Source of the DNA: DATFML01 sp964571225
GTDB lineage: Bacteria; Pseudomonadota; Gammaproteobacteria; DATFLG01
Length of the DNA: 64,000 bases
Reading direction: 5' to 3'
Assembly (NCBI GenBank): GCA_964571225.1
Contig: CAZNBB010000003.1
Coordinates: forward strand, 11,141-75,140
The notes below the pieces were generated by a model. That model was not told where the DNA came from. It saw only the letters and a program-made list of their open reading frames with translations, and ran no database searches. The position numbers and the translations under genes were made by a program. Below, piece after piece: positions 54,032-63,446 of this stretch; position 1 is the stretch's first letter, and the number at the start of each line of letters is the position of its first letter.

Positions 54032-55072
54032 TTATACGCTCTTGGCGATGCTCGACCCTATGTGGTCCAGCGCCAGCACCTGATCGGCAAGCCCTGCCTC
54101 CACAATGGCCATGGGCATGCCATAGATGACGCAACTGGCCTCGTCCTGCGCCCACACGGTCGAGCCGCCGCCCTTCAGGGCCCGCGCACCTTCCCGTCCG
54201 TCCGCGCCCATGCCGGTCATGACCACCGCCAGCACCTTGCCCGGAAAGATCTTGGAGGCGGAGTCGAAGGCAAGATCCACCGAGGGACGGTAATGCAGGC
54301 TGGGGTCTCCGTCGCTGACCCGGATACGGACCTGACCGGCGCGTTGCTCCAGGGTGAGCTGGCGACCGCCTGGTGCCAGATAAGCCGTTCCGGGAAGCAG
54401 GGCTTCGCCGTCCTCGGCCTCCTTGACGGCAATCGGGCACTGCTGATTCAGGCGCGCCGCGAACGCCGGTGTGAAGGTCGCCGGCATGTGCTGGACCAGC
54501 ACCACCGGGACACGCAGGTCGGCCGGCAATTTCGAAAGCACCTGCTGCAGGGCCACTGGCCCGCCGGTGGAGCTGCCGATCACGACCAGTCGATAGTCGT
54601 GCCGGCGCTGAATCGTCGGCGCCGGCGGGACATGCGTGGAACCGGCCCGCGAGACGGGCCGCGGGCGGGGCAATCCGCGGGCGCCGATCTGTCGTACCCG
54701 GGTGCGCAGCAGGTGCTTGGCCTGCTCGCGATCCTTGGAAATGTCGTCGAAGCGCTTGGGCAGGAAATCGACCGCACCGGCCTCAAGTGCGTCCAGGGTG
54801 GCCTGGGCCCCTTCCTGGGTCAGGGAGGAAAACATCAACACCGGGGTCGGATGGGTCGCCATAATGCGACGCAGCGCGGTGATGCCGTCCATCACCGGCA
54901 TTTCGATGTCCATGGTGATGACATCGGGACGCAGCTCGGTGTTCTTCTGGATCGCTTCCCGGCCATTGGCCGCCGTTCCGACCACCTCGATGCGAGGCTC
55001 GGCCGCAAGGATTTCGACGATGCGCCGCCGGAAGAAGCCCGAGTCGTCGACTACCAGCACCCTTACCGCCAT
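54032..55072 (-). CDS. cheB: Chemotaxis response regulator protein-glutamate methylesterase CheB
   Basis: Demethylates and deamidates chemoreceptors after phosphorylation by CheA. 346 residues: receiver domain with phospho-acceptor D55 (ITMDIEMPVMDG), linker, then the esterase with GSSTGGP, VQHMPATFT and GADGREGA, which hold the Ser-His-Asp triad. I prefer the ATG at 55072 because AGGG lies eight bases before it; 55078 is possible. Confidence 0.95.
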   Translation of the reverse strand: MAVRVLVVDDSGFFRRRIVEILAAEPRIEVVGTAANGREAIQKNTELRPDVITMDIEMPVMDGITALRRIMATHPTPVLMFSSLTQEGAQATLDALEAGAVDFLPKRFDDISKDREQAKHLLRTRVRQIGARGLPRPRPVSRAGSTHVPPAPTIQRRHDYRLVVIGSSTGGPVALQQVLSKLPADLRVPVVLVQHMPATFTPAFAARLNQQCPIAVKEAEDGEALLPGTAYLAPGGRQLTLEQRAGQVRIRVSDGDPSLHYRPSVDLAFDSASKIFPGKVLAVVMTGMGADGREGARALKGGGSTVWAQDEASCVIYGMPMAIVEAGLADQVLALDHIGSSIAKSV

Positions 55073-55130
55073 ACCCATACCCTAGTCTGCCTGCGTTGCC
55101 TGATCCGCGCCCCGACCTACCCGCCTGGAT

Positions 55131-57176
55131 CTACATGCGCTGGGCGTATTTCTTCATGAGACTGGGAACGTCCAGAATCAGCGCGATATTGCCGTCGCCG
55201 GTAATGGTCGCGCCCGCGAAACCCGCCAGCCCGTGCAACAGCGATCCCAGCGGCTTGATCACCACCTCTTCCTGGCCGATCAGCTGGTCCACCACGAAGC
55301 CCACCCGTTGATTGCCCACATGCACCACCACGACATGCCCCATGTCGGCCGCCGAACCGTGGCTGTCGGCAACCAGCCAGCTGCGCAGATAGAACAGCGG
55401 CAGTGCCTTGTCCCGGACGATGACAACCAGACGTCCGTCCACCATGTTGGTACGGGACTCGTCGAGGTTGAATATCTCGCTCACGCTCGCCAGGGGCAGC
55501 GCGAAAGTCTGCCGCCCCAGCACCACCATGAGCGTCGGCATGATCGCCAGGGTGAGAGGCACCCGGATGCTGATGCAGGTTCCCTTGCCCAGTTCGGATT
55601 CGATATCCACCGTGCCGTTAAGCTGCGCGATGCGGGTCTTGACCACATCCATGCCGACGCCGCGCCCCGAGATGTCGGATATCTCGGACTTGGTGGAAAA
55701 GCCCGGCATGAAAATCAGGTTCCAGCACTCCCGGTCATCGAGCCGGGAGGCGCTCTCCTGATCCATCAGGCCGTTTTCCACAGCCTTCCGGCGCAGCGCC
55801 TCCGGGTCCATACCCTTGCCGTCGTCGTGAATGGACAGCAGGATATGGTCGCCTTCCTGCTCGGCCGACAGTACCACCGTGCCTACCCGGGGCTTGCCGG
55901 CGGCTTCCCGCTCCTCCGGGCCTTCCAGCCCGTGGTCCACGGCGTTGCGGACCAGATGCACCAGCGGATCGGCAAGGGCCTCGACCAGGTTTTTGTCCAG
56001 GTCCGTCTCCTCGCCCTGCATCTCCAGAACCACCTCTTTGTGCAGGTTGCGGGCAATGTCCCGGACCACCCGCGGGAAGCGGCCGAATACCTTCTTGATG
56101 GGCTGCATGCGGGTCTTCATCACTGCCGCCTGCAGGTCGGCGGTGACGACGTCGAGGTTCGCGACCGCCTTGCCGATTTCCTCGTCCGCCCTGCTGGCCC
56201 GCAATGTGGACAAGCGATTGCGCGCCAGCACCAGTTCCCCCACCAGATTCATGATGTCGTCGAGGCGCTTGGTATCCACCCGCACGGAAGCCTCGGCCTG
56301 GGGTTGAGCCGGCTTGGACGGCGCGGCGGATTTGGCGGCCGGGGCCGGCGTCACGGGTGCGGCGCTGGCTGCTGTCGACGCAGGCTTCCCGGAGGACGGT
56401 TCAGCCGGCGCCTTACCGTGCAACTGGTCCAGCAACGCCTCGAATTCGTCGTCGGTGATGGTCTCGTCGCTGTCCCCACCGCCCGCCGGCGCGGCGGACG
56501 ACTGGGCGGCGGCAGCAGCCGGCTGATCGGCGGCTACCGGCCCCGCGGGTGCCGCACCCTGCCCGTGCAGTTGATCGAGCAGGGCTTCGAACTCGTCATC
56601 GGTGATATCGTCGCCGCCCGCAGCGGCTGTTTCGGCCGGTTCAGCGGCCGCGACGGCCTGCCCACCGGTGGCCTGGGCGGCATCCAGCAGCGCCTCGAAC
56701 TCGGCATCGGTGATATCCCCGTCGGAAGGTGCGGCGGCGTTGTCGCCGGACGGGGCCGGCGGGGCGGGGGGTGCGGCGGCGGGCGTCTCGGACTTCGCCA
56801 GCGCCTCCAGCTGGGCGAGCAGTTCCGGCGGAGCCGGCGCCGGGTCCTCGCCGCCCTGTACCTGGGAAAACATGGAATTGACTTCATCGAGCACCTTGAG
56901 GACGGCGTCCATCAGCTCGGCGTCAGTCTGGCGCCCACCCTGGCGCAGAACGTTGAACACGTCCTCGGCCCGATGGCACACGGCCACCAGGGCATCCAGA
57001 CCCAGAAAGCCGGCCCCGCCCTTGACGGTGTGGAAGCCGCGAAACACCGCGTTCAGCAGATCGACGTCCTGGGGCCTCTGCTCGAGCTCGACCAACTGCT
57101 CGTTGAGCTGTTCGAGAATCTCGCCGGCTTCGACCAGGAAGTCCTGCAGAATTTCGTCGTCAGCGTCGATCGTCAT
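55131..57176 (-). CDS. cheA: Chemotaxis histidine kinase CheA with repeated linker motifs
   Basis: 681 residues. Hpt (P1) domain with the phosphorylated H49 in FRGFHTVKGGAGFLG; then an Ala/Pro-rich linker instead of a recognisable P2 domain, holding three copies of a short motif (residues 156-168, 192-206, 241-255; core DEFEALLD); dimerisation P3 (from about 300); kinase P4 with HLVRNAVDHGLE and SGRGVGMDVVKTRI; and C-terminal CheW-like P5. It autophosphorylates and passes phosphate to CheY and CheB. Confidence 0.95.
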   Translation of the reverse strand: MTIDADDEILQDFLVEAGEILEQLNEQLVELEQRPQDVDLLNAVFRGFHTVKGGAGFLGLDALVAVCHRAEDVFNVLRQGGRQTDAELMDAVLKVLDEVNSMFSQVQGGEDPAPAPPELLAQLEALAKSETPAAAPPAPPAPSGDNAAAPSDGDITDAEFEALLDAAQATGGQAVAAAEPAETAAAGGDDITDDEFEALLDQLHGQGAAPAGPVAADQPAAAAAQSSAAPAGGGDSDETITDDEFEALLDQLHGKAPAEPSSGKPASTAASAAPVTPAPAAKSAAPSKPAQPQAEASVRVDTKRLDDIMNLVGELVLARNRLSTLRASRADEEIGKAVANLDVVTADLQAAVMKTRMQPIKKVFGRFPRVVRDIARNLHKEVVLEMQGEETDLDKNLVEALADPLVHLVRNAVDHGLEGPEEREAAGKPRVGTVVLSAEQEGDHILLSIHDDGKGMDPEALRRKAVENGLMDQESASRLDDRECWNLIFMPGFSTKSEISDISGRGVGMDVVKTRIAQLNGTVDIESELGKGTCISIRVPLTLAIMPTLMVVLGRQTFALPLASVSEIFNLDESRTNMVDGRLVVIVRDKALPLFYLRSWLVADSHGSAADMGHVVVVHVGNQRVGFVVDQLIGQEEVVIKPLGSLLHGLAGFAGATITGDGNIALILDVPSLMKKYAQRM

Positions 57177-57187
57177 CTGAGCGTCCC

Positions 57188-57934
57188 CTAGAAACCCAGG
57201 CTCGACAGGATGTCGTCGACATCGTCCTGACCGGATACCACGTCAGCCACACTGTCCACACCCGGCACGGTCGGCCCCTGACAGCCCCGGTCGTCCTGGG
57301 TCGTCGCCACGATGTCCGTGGCTTTCATGCGGGCACCCGAGATGCGGACCAGGGAAACCAGATTCTCTTCGACCTCTTTGACCAGGGTGATGACCTTGCG
57401 GATGATCTGGCCGGTGAGATCCTGAAAATCCTGGGCCATCAGCACTTCGGAAAGCTGGCGACTGAGGCTCGCCGCACGCTGGGAGGTCTGGCTGAAGAAA
57501 TCGTCCAATGTGCTGCTGAGGGCGCGGAACTCGTCGATGCTCATGTCGCGGCGTCGAAACCGTTGCCATTGGGTCAGCAGTTCGTCGGCGTCCCGCTTGA
57601 GCTCATCGGAAACCGGCAGCGCCTCCTCCACCGCACTCAGCGTACGGTGAGCGGCCTGCTCGGTCATGGTAATTACGTAACTCAGTCGTTCCTGTGCATC
57701 CGGAATGTCGGTCTGGGCGAGATCCGATACACGCGAATCCAGCTGGAAGCTGTTCAGCGCCTCGTGCAGTTCACGGGTCAACTTGCCGAGTTCCTGAAAC
57801 AGGCCGTCGTCCCGGGAGCGGGTGAGATCGTCCAACAGCCGGCTTGCACCGGCTTCGTTGCCGGCCTCCAACTCCGTGACCAGTTGACGGGCCTGGGCGA
57901 GGCAGTCCGCTCTTGTCAGCCAGTTGTCGTCCAT
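57188..57934 (-). CDS. cheZ: Protein phosphatase CheZ
   Basis: Dephosphorylates CheY-P. 248 residues, mainly helical, with the active-site block AQDFQDLTGQIIRKV (Asp and Gln of the CheZ family) and the C-terminal CheY-docking peptide DDVDDILSSLGF. The start at 57934 has AGGAGGG upstream. It lies 11 bp upstream of cheA. Confidence 0.96.
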   Translation of the reverse strand: MDDNWLTRADCLAQARQLVTELEAGNEAGASRLLDDLTRSRDDGLFQELGKLTRELHEALNSFQLDSRVSDLAQTDIPDAQERLSYVITMTEQAAHRTLSAVEEALPVSDELKRDADELLTQWQRFRRRDMSIDEFRALSSTLDDFFSQTSQRAASLSRQLSEVLMAQDFQDLTGQIIRKVITLVKEVEENLVSLVRISGARMKATDIVATTQDDRGCQGPTVPGVDSVADVVSGQDDVDDILSSLGF

Positions 57935-57942
57935 CTGCCCTC

Positions 57943-58338
57943 CTAGCTTTGGGCCGCCGCGAGCCGTTCGAATATCTTGTCGATCTTCTCTTTCAGCGTG
58001 ACGGCCGTAAACGGCTTGACGATGTAGCCGTTGACGCCCGCCTGTGCGGCTTCCACGATTTGGTCCTTCTTCGCTTCGGCGGTCACCATGAGCACCGGCA
58101 GACTGGCGAGCTTGGCATCGGCGCGCACGGCCTTCAGCAGGTCGATGCCGGTCATTCCCGGCATGTTCCAGTCCGTGATCAGAAAGTCGAAGTTGCCGGA
58201 CTGCAGAACCGGCAAGGCGCTGTTGCCGTCGTCGGCCTCCTGGGTGTTGTTGAAGCCCAGATCCCGCAACAGATTCTTGATGATGCGTCGCATCGTGGAA
58301 AAGTCGTCCACGATCAGGATCTTCATGTCTTTGTCCAA
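57943..58338 (-). CDS. cheY: Chemotaxis response regulator CheY (TTG start)
   Basis: 131-residue single receiver domain: D11 and D12, phospho-acceptor D56 (FLITDWNMPG), T86 and K108 (GYIVKPF). An ideal AGGAGG lies about five bases before a TTG at 58338 but 17 bases before the ATG at 58326, so the TTG is the likely start. It controls motor switching via FliM and lies between fliA and cheZ. Confidence 0.96.
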   Translation of the reverse strand: MDKDMKILIVDDFSTMRRIIKNLLRDLGFNNTQEADDGNSALPVLQSGNFDFLITDWNMPGMTGIDLLKAVRADAKLASLPVLMVTAEAKKDQIVEAAQAGVNGYIVKPFTAVTLKEKIDKIFERLAAAQS

Positions 58339-58404
58339 AGGTACCTCCTAACTGACTTCGCGGGTGTACCGCCCCGGCGCCCGGCACCCGGTCCAGGCCC
58401 GGTC

Positions 58405-59142
58405 CTACTCTTCGATTTCAGAGACCCACTCGCCCATGCGTGCGCGCAGCCGGATCAATGCCTGGCCGTGGATCTGGCACACCCGCGACTCGCTGACCCC
58501 GAGCACCTCGCCGATCTCACGCAGGTTCAGCTCTTCGTCGTAGTACAGCGCCATCACCAGTCTTTCCCGTTCCGGCAGCCCAGAGATGCCTTCGGCGAGC
58601 GCATCCCGGAAGGCGTCGTTCTGCAGGTTCTCAAGGGGCTCGTTGCTCTGCCCCATGGTGGCGGCGTCGGGCTCGTCCCCTGAGGCGGCCGGGTCGTCGA
58701 AGCTGAATACCCGGCAGCCACTGGCGTCCTGCAGAATGCGGTGATACTCGTTCAGGCCGATGCCCAGCGCCTCGGCCACCTCGTTGTCCCGTGCATCCCG
58801 ACCCTGCTCGTTCTCGATCTGCCGCACCGCTTCCGCGACCTGGCGCGCCTTGCGGTGGACCGACCGGGGTGTCCAGTCGGTGCGGCGGATCTCGTCGAGC
58901 ATCGCCCCGCGGATGCGGATGCCGGCGTAGGTCTCGAAGCTCGCCCCCTGGGTAGCGTCATAGTTACGCGCCGCTTCCAGCAGGCCGATCATGCCCGCCT
59001 GGATGAGGTCGTCGGACTGCACGCTGGGAGGCAGTCGGCTCATCAGATGGAAGGCAATCCTCTTGACCAGCGCCGCATGGCGGTGCACCAGATCCTCGTA
59101 ATCCCGTTCTTGTGTAGCGGCGTACATTGCAACCCCATTCAT
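58405..59142 (-). CDS. fliA: RNA polymerase sigma factor FliA (sigma-28)
   Basis: 245 residues with all flagellar sigma regions: LVKRIAFHLMSRLPPSVQSD and DDLIQAGMIGLLEAARNYD (region 2), RGAMLDEIRRTDWTPRSVHR, and REIGEVLGVSESRVCQIHGQ (region 4). It transcribes late flagellar and chemotaxis genes. The start overlaps the flhG stop (ATGA) with GGAG eight bases upstream. Confidence 0.97.
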   Translation of the reverse strand: MNGVAMYAATQERDYEDLVHRHAALVKRIAFHLMSRLPPSVQSDDLIQAGMIGLLEAARNYDATQGASFETYAGIRIRGAMLDEIRRTDWTPRSVHRKARQVAEAVRQIENEQGRDARDNEVAEALGIGLNEYHRILQDASGCRVFSFDDPAASGDEPDAATMGQSNEPLENLQNDAFRDALAEGISGLPERERLVMALYYDEELNLREIGEVLGVSESRVCQIHGQALIRLRARMGEWVSEIEE

Positions 59143-60020
59143 CGCAGCATCTCCATCTCGCCACAACTGGACTGGATGAGCCGCTCGACGAAGAATTCCA
59201 GATGGCCGCCCGCACCTGTGGGTACGGGCCATCTATCGGCCTTCTGGGCCAAATTCTTGAATGCCATGGCCGCGCGGCTGCGCGGATAGGCGGCCACGAC
59301 CGAGCGCTGCTTCTGCACGGCCTTGCGCAGGTACTCGTCGTGGGGAACCGCACCCAGATACTCCAGGGTGACGTCCAGGTACCGGTCGGTGACCCGGGCT
59401 ATCTTGTTGAACAGATCCCGGCCCTCCTGGGCACTGCGGGTCATGTTGGACAGCACCCGGAAGCGCTCGAGACCGTACTCGCGGCTCAACAGCTTGATCA
59501 GCGCATAGGCGTCGGTAATGGAGGCCGGCTCATCGCATACAACCACAACGATTTCCTGGGAAGCGCGGCTGAAGCTGGTCACGCTGTCGGAAATGCCCGC
59601 CGCCGTGTCCACCACCAGCACGTCCAGGTCGTAGTTCAGCTCGCTGAAAGCCCGGATCACGCCCGCGTGCTCGGCCGGGCTGAGCTCGGCCATATGCTTG
59701 GTTCCCGAGGTGGCCGGCACGATCTTCAGCCCCGAGGGACCCTGCACGATGACTTCCTCCAGGGTCCGCTCGCCCTTGATGACGTGCGACAGGTCGTAGG
59801 CCGGATGCAGCCCCAGCAGTACGTCCACGTTGGCGAGCCCGAGGTCCGCGTCCATCAGCATCACCTCTCGCCCGCTGTCGGCCAGCGCCACCGCCAGGTT
59901 CACGGACACGTTGGTCTTGCCGACCCCCCCTTTGCCGCTGGTCACCGCGATCACCCGCACCGGCCGCGGTTGTGCCATGCGGCGCAGTCCCGCCGCCTGA
60001 TCGAACTTCACTTCAGCCAT
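59139..60020 (-). CDS. flhG: Flagellar number regulator FlhG (FleN)
   Basis: MinD-like ATPase that limits flagella to one per pole and damps FlhF and the master regulator. About 293 residues with the deviant Walker A SGKGGVGKTNVSVNLA and the VDTAAGISDSV switch. Starts at 60020 or 60026, both inside the last codons of flhF. The C-terminus lacks a membrane-targeting extension I can define. Confidence 0.93.
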   Translation of the reverse strand: MAEVKFDQAAGLRRMAQPRPVRVIAVTSGKGGVGKTNVSVNLAVALADSGREVMLMDADLGLANVDVLLGLHPAYDLSHVIKGERTLEEVIVQGPSGLKIVPATSGTKHMAELSPAEHAGVIRAFSELNYDLDVLVVDTAAGISDSVTSFSRASQEIVVVVCDEPASITDAYALIKLLSREYGLERFRVLSNMTRSAQEGRDLFNKIARVTDRYLDVTLEYLGAVPHDEYLRKAVQKQRSVVAAYPRSRAAMAFKNLAQKADRWPVPTGAGGHLEFFVERLIQSSCGEMEMLR

Positions 60021-61281
60021 GAGCATTCGCCGCCATTCCTCCCAACTGCACGGGCGCGGCCTGGGTGTCGGCCTCCCGCTCCGCTTGCATCAACGCGACG
60101 GCGCGGCTCACCAGGTTGTGGCTGCGCGCCGGGTGCATATCCTCCGGCACGCGCTGCCCGTCGCCCACGTAGGCGAGAGGCAGGTCGTGCCGCACGATCA
60201 CGGACAGAGCGCCGCCCAGGCTGGCGGCCTCGTCCATCTTGGTCAGGATGCAGCCGTCCAGAGCCCCCGCGTGGAACGCCCGCACCGATTCATCCAGCAC
60301 CGACTGCTGGGTGGTGGCGGACATGACCAGATAACTGCGTATCGGGCTGCCAGAACCCGTCAGGGTGGCGAACTGCTCGCTCAGGCGTACGTCCCGCTGG
60401 CTCATGCCGGCGGTGTCGATCAACACCAGCTGTTTGTCCATCAGGCTGCGCAGCGCTGCCTGCAGCTCCCCCGCGTCGGATGCCACCTGCACCGGCACAC
60501 CCAGAATGCGGCCATAGGTCAGCAGCTGTTCGTGGGCTCCGATCCGGTAGCTGTCGGTGGTGACCAGGGCCACGTTGCGCTGGCCGTGGCGCAGCGCGTA
60601 GCGGGCCGCCAGCTTCGCCACCGTGGTGGTCTTGCCGACCCCGGTGGGACCCACTAGGGCCACCACGCCCCCATGCGTCAAAATGTCGTCGTCTGTCACC
60701 GGCACCCGGTGGGCCAGCAGCGCCAAAGCGTGGCGCCAGGCCTGGGCTTCGTCCGCGGCGCCGGCGGTGCCGTCAGCGAGGCTCTGACACAGCTCGGACT
60801 GCAACCCCAGACGCTGCAGACGACGCAGCAACGCGGCCTGCACCGGATGGCGCCGCTCCACGTCGTTCCAGGCCAGCTGGGCAACCTGCTGCTCGAGCAT
60901 GTCGCGCAGTTGCTTGAGTTCCTGCTGCATGGCGACCAGGGCGGGATCCTGGGACCAGTAAATGCCGGCTTTGCCCGTGTCGGGCGAAGGTGTGGCTCCG
61001 TTCGGCTGCGGGGCCGGGGAAGATTCGGTGTACTCGACGTGGGCCTTGCCGCCGGCAGGGATCGCCGCCGAAGGTGATCCGGACGGAGCGGCCTTGGGCG
61101 CACTCTGGGATGTCGCTGCGGCCCGTTCCACCAAGGCTTCGTCATAGTCGATGGCGGCGATGATCTCCACGCCGCCGTTGACCTTGCGGTTGGAAAGGAT
61201 GACGGCGTCGGGCCCCTGCTCTTCACGCACCATGCGGATCGCCTGGCGCATGTCCGGTGCGAAGTACCGCTTAATCTTCAT
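60013..61281 (-). CDS. flhF: Flagellar biosynthesis GTPase FlhF
   Basis: SRP-type GTPase that places the flagellum at the pole. 422 residues: B domain start MKIKRYFAPDMRQAIRMV, a linker rich in Pro/Ala/Ser, then the NG domain with G1 GPTGVGKTTTVAKLAARYA (residues 211-229) and VLIDTAGMSQRD. It sits between flhA and flhG, as in all polar-flagellum gammaproteobacteria. Confidence 0.96.
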   Translation of the reverse strand: MKIKRYFAPDMRQAIRMVREEQGPDAVILSNRKVNGGVEIIAAIDYDEALVERAAATSQSAPKAAPSGSPSAAIPAGGKAHVEYTESSPAPQPNGATPSPDTGKAGIYWSQDPALVAMQQELKQLRDMLEQQVAQLAWNDVERRHPVQAALLRRLQRLGLQSELCQSLADGTAGAADEAQAWRHALALLAHRVPVTDDDILTHGGVVALVGPTGVGKTTTVAKLAARYALRHGQRNVALVTTDSYRIGAHEQLLTYGRILGVPVQVASDAGELQAALRSLMDKQLVLIDTAGMSQRDVRLSEQFATLTGSGSPIRSYLVMSATTQQSVLDESVRAFHAGALDGCILTKMDEAASLGGALSVIVRHDLPLAYVGDGQRVPEDMHPARSHNLVSRAVALMQAEREADTQAAPVQLGGMAANAHG

Positions 61282-61303
61282 GGCATCATCCTCAGCTCAG
61301 CCG

Positions 61304-63424
61304 TCAGGCCCCTACCGCCTCCGGACCGTTCAGGCCCGTCGCCATTCGCCCCACGGTACTCACGACCTTGATCTGTTTGTTGTCCGGCACTTCGTTGTAC
61401 GCGAGCACATGCAGGCCCGGGATACTGTGGCGCACCAGCCTTGCCAGCCAGGCCCGTACTCCCGGCGAAACCAGCAACACTGCCGGTTGGCCGATGGCCT
61501 CCTGGCGCTGGGCACTTTCCGCCAGGGCACTGTGCATCCGGTCGGCAAGTCCGGGCTCGAAGCCCGCGTTGCCGTCTGCCGTGCTCTGAACCGACTGCTG
61601 CAATATCTGTTCCAGTGATGGATCCAGCGTAATGACCGGGAGATCGGGCGCCATGCCATTGATATGCTGAACAATTGACCGGCCGAGGGAAGCGCGCACC
61701 GCGGCGGTGAGTACGCCGGCGTCTTGACTGTGGGGTGCGTACTCCGCCAGCGTTTCGGCAATGGTCCGCATATCGCGGACGGGGATCTGTTCTTCCAGCA
61801 GGTTCTGCAGCACCTTCAGCAAACCACCCAGGGAAAGGGCCTTGGGAACCAGGTCTTCCACCAGCTTGGGTGCCGACTTGGCGAGCATGTCCAGCAGTTG
61901 CTGAACCTCTTCATGACCCAGCAGTTCGTGGGCGTGCTGCTGCAAGAGCTGGCTGAGATGGGTGGCGACCACGGTGCTGGCATCGACGACCGTGTAACCC
62001 ATCGCCTGGGCATCGTCCCGCTGGGCCGGATCGATCCACACCGCGTCCATCCCGAAGGCGGGGTCCTTGGTGGAAATACCCTGCAGCGTGCCGAACACCT
62101 GGCCGGGGTTGATGGCCAACTCGTGCTCGGGGTGGACCTCCGCCTCGCCCACCGGCACGCCCATCAGGGTGATGCGATAGGCGTTGGGGGCCAGGTCCAG
62201 GTTGTCACGGATGTGCACCGACTGGACCAGAAAGCCCAACTCCTGGGAAAGCTTCTTGCGTACCCCTTTGATGCGGGCCATGAGAGGGCCGCCCTGGTTG
62301 CGGTCCACAAGGGGAATCAGACGGTAGCCGACCTCCAGCCCGATGATGTCCACCGGTGCCACGTCGTCCCAGCTGAGGTCCCGATGCTCGGCGGGGATCT
62401 CCTCGGCGTCGCTCACCACTTCCTGCTGCTCGGCCTCGGCCTTGTTCTTCATGTGCATCCAGTAGGCGCCGCCGCCCAGTAACCCCGCCAACAGGATAAA
62501 CGGCAGGTTCGGCATGCCGGGCACCAGGCCCAGCACGCCAATGATGCCCGCGGAGATTCCCAGCGCGCGGGGATTGCCCAGCAACTGCGCGTTGATCTGC
62601 TCGGACATGTTCTGGGCACTGGACACCCGAGTGACGATCACGGCTGTGGCGGTGGACAGCAGCAGCGACGGGATCTGGGCCACCAGACCGTCGCCGATGG
62701 TCAGCAGGGTGTAGTTGTGCAGGGCCGCGCTGAGGGCCATGCCGTGCTGGGCCATGCCGATGGTGAGACCGCCGATGATGTTGATGAACAGGATCAGGAT
62801 GCCGGCCACGGCGTCGCCGCGCACGAACTTGCTGGCACCGTCCATGGCCCCGTAGAAATCGGACTCGCGCCGGATCTCCTCGCGCCGCTCCTTGGCCTCC
62901 TCCTGGGTGAGCATGCCGGCGTTGAGATCGGCATCGATGGCCATCTGCTTGCCGGGCATGGCGTCCAATGTGAAACGGGCCGTCACCTCCGACACGCGAC
63001 CTGCGCCTTTGGTGACCACCACGAAGTTGATGATGACCAAGATGGAGAACACCACCAGGCCCACGGCGTAGTTGCCGCCGATGACGAACTCACCGAACGC
63101 CTGGATGACGTGACCGGCGGCGGCCGTTCCGCTGTGGCCGTGAAGCAGCACCACGCGCGTGGACGCGATGTTCAGCGCCAGCCGCAGCAGCGTGGCCATC
63201 AGCAGCACGGTGGGGAACGCCCCGAAGTCCAGTGGCCGCAGGGCGTAGATGGTGACCAGCATGACCACCAGCGACAGGGAAATGTTGAAGGTGAACAGCA
63301 GGTCCAGCGCGAAGGGCGGCAGCGGAATCACCATCATGGCCATGATGATCACCAGCAGCAGCGGCGCCCCCAGGCCGCTGCGCGCGACTCCGCGGATGTT
63401 GTCCAGCAGTGAAGTACCGTTCAT
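61304..63424 (-). CDS. flhA: Flagellar export gate protein FlhA
   Basis: 706 residues of the flagellar type III export gate. Six to eight N-terminal helices, the FHIPEP signature region (ITARFTLDAMPGKQMAIDAD) and a large cytoplasmic domain that binds chaperone-substrate complexes. The ATG at 63424 is preferred because GGGGG lies about eight bases upstream. Confidence 0.97.
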   Translation of the reverse strand: MNGTSLLDNIRGVARSGLGAPLLLVIIMAMMVIPLPPFALDLLFTFNISLSLVVMLVTIYALRPLDFGAFPTVLLMATLLRLALNIASTRVVLLHGHSGTAAAGHVIQAFGEFVIGGNYAVGLVVFSILVIINFVVVTKGAGRVSEVTARFTLDAMPGKQMAIDADLNAGMLTQEEAKERREEIRRESDFYGAMDGASKFVRGDAVAGILILFINIIGGLTIGMAQHGMALSAALHNYTLLTIGDGLVAQIPSLLLSTATAVIVTRVSSAQNMSEQINAQLLGNPRALGISAGIIGVLGLVPGMPNLPFILLAGLLGGGAYWMHMKNKAEAEQQEVVSDAEEIPAEHRDLSWDDVAPVDIIGLEVGYRLIPLVDRNQGGPLMARIKGVRKKLSQELGFLVQSVHIRDNLDLAPNAYRITLMGVPVGEAEVHPEHELAINPGQVFGTLQGISTKDPAFGMDAVWIDPAQRDDAQAMGYTVVDASTVVATHLSQLLQQHAHELLGHEEVQQLLDMLAKSAPKLVEDLVPKALSLGGLLKVLQNLLEEQIPVRDMRTIAETLAEYAPHSQDAGVLTAAVRASLGRSIVQHINGMAPDLPVITLDPSLEQILQQSVQSTADGNAGFEPGLADRMHSALAESAQRQEAIGQPAVLLVSPGVRAWLARLVRHSIPGLHVLAYNEVPDNKQIKVVSTVGRMATGLNGPEAVGA

Positions 63425-63446
63425 GGATGACACCCCCTATCTGCCG

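Noticed and set aside
51185..55159. 1324-residue plus-strand frame crossing an N gap
   Set aside because: Antisense to parP, parC, motD, motC and cheB; open only because of high GC and the Ns.
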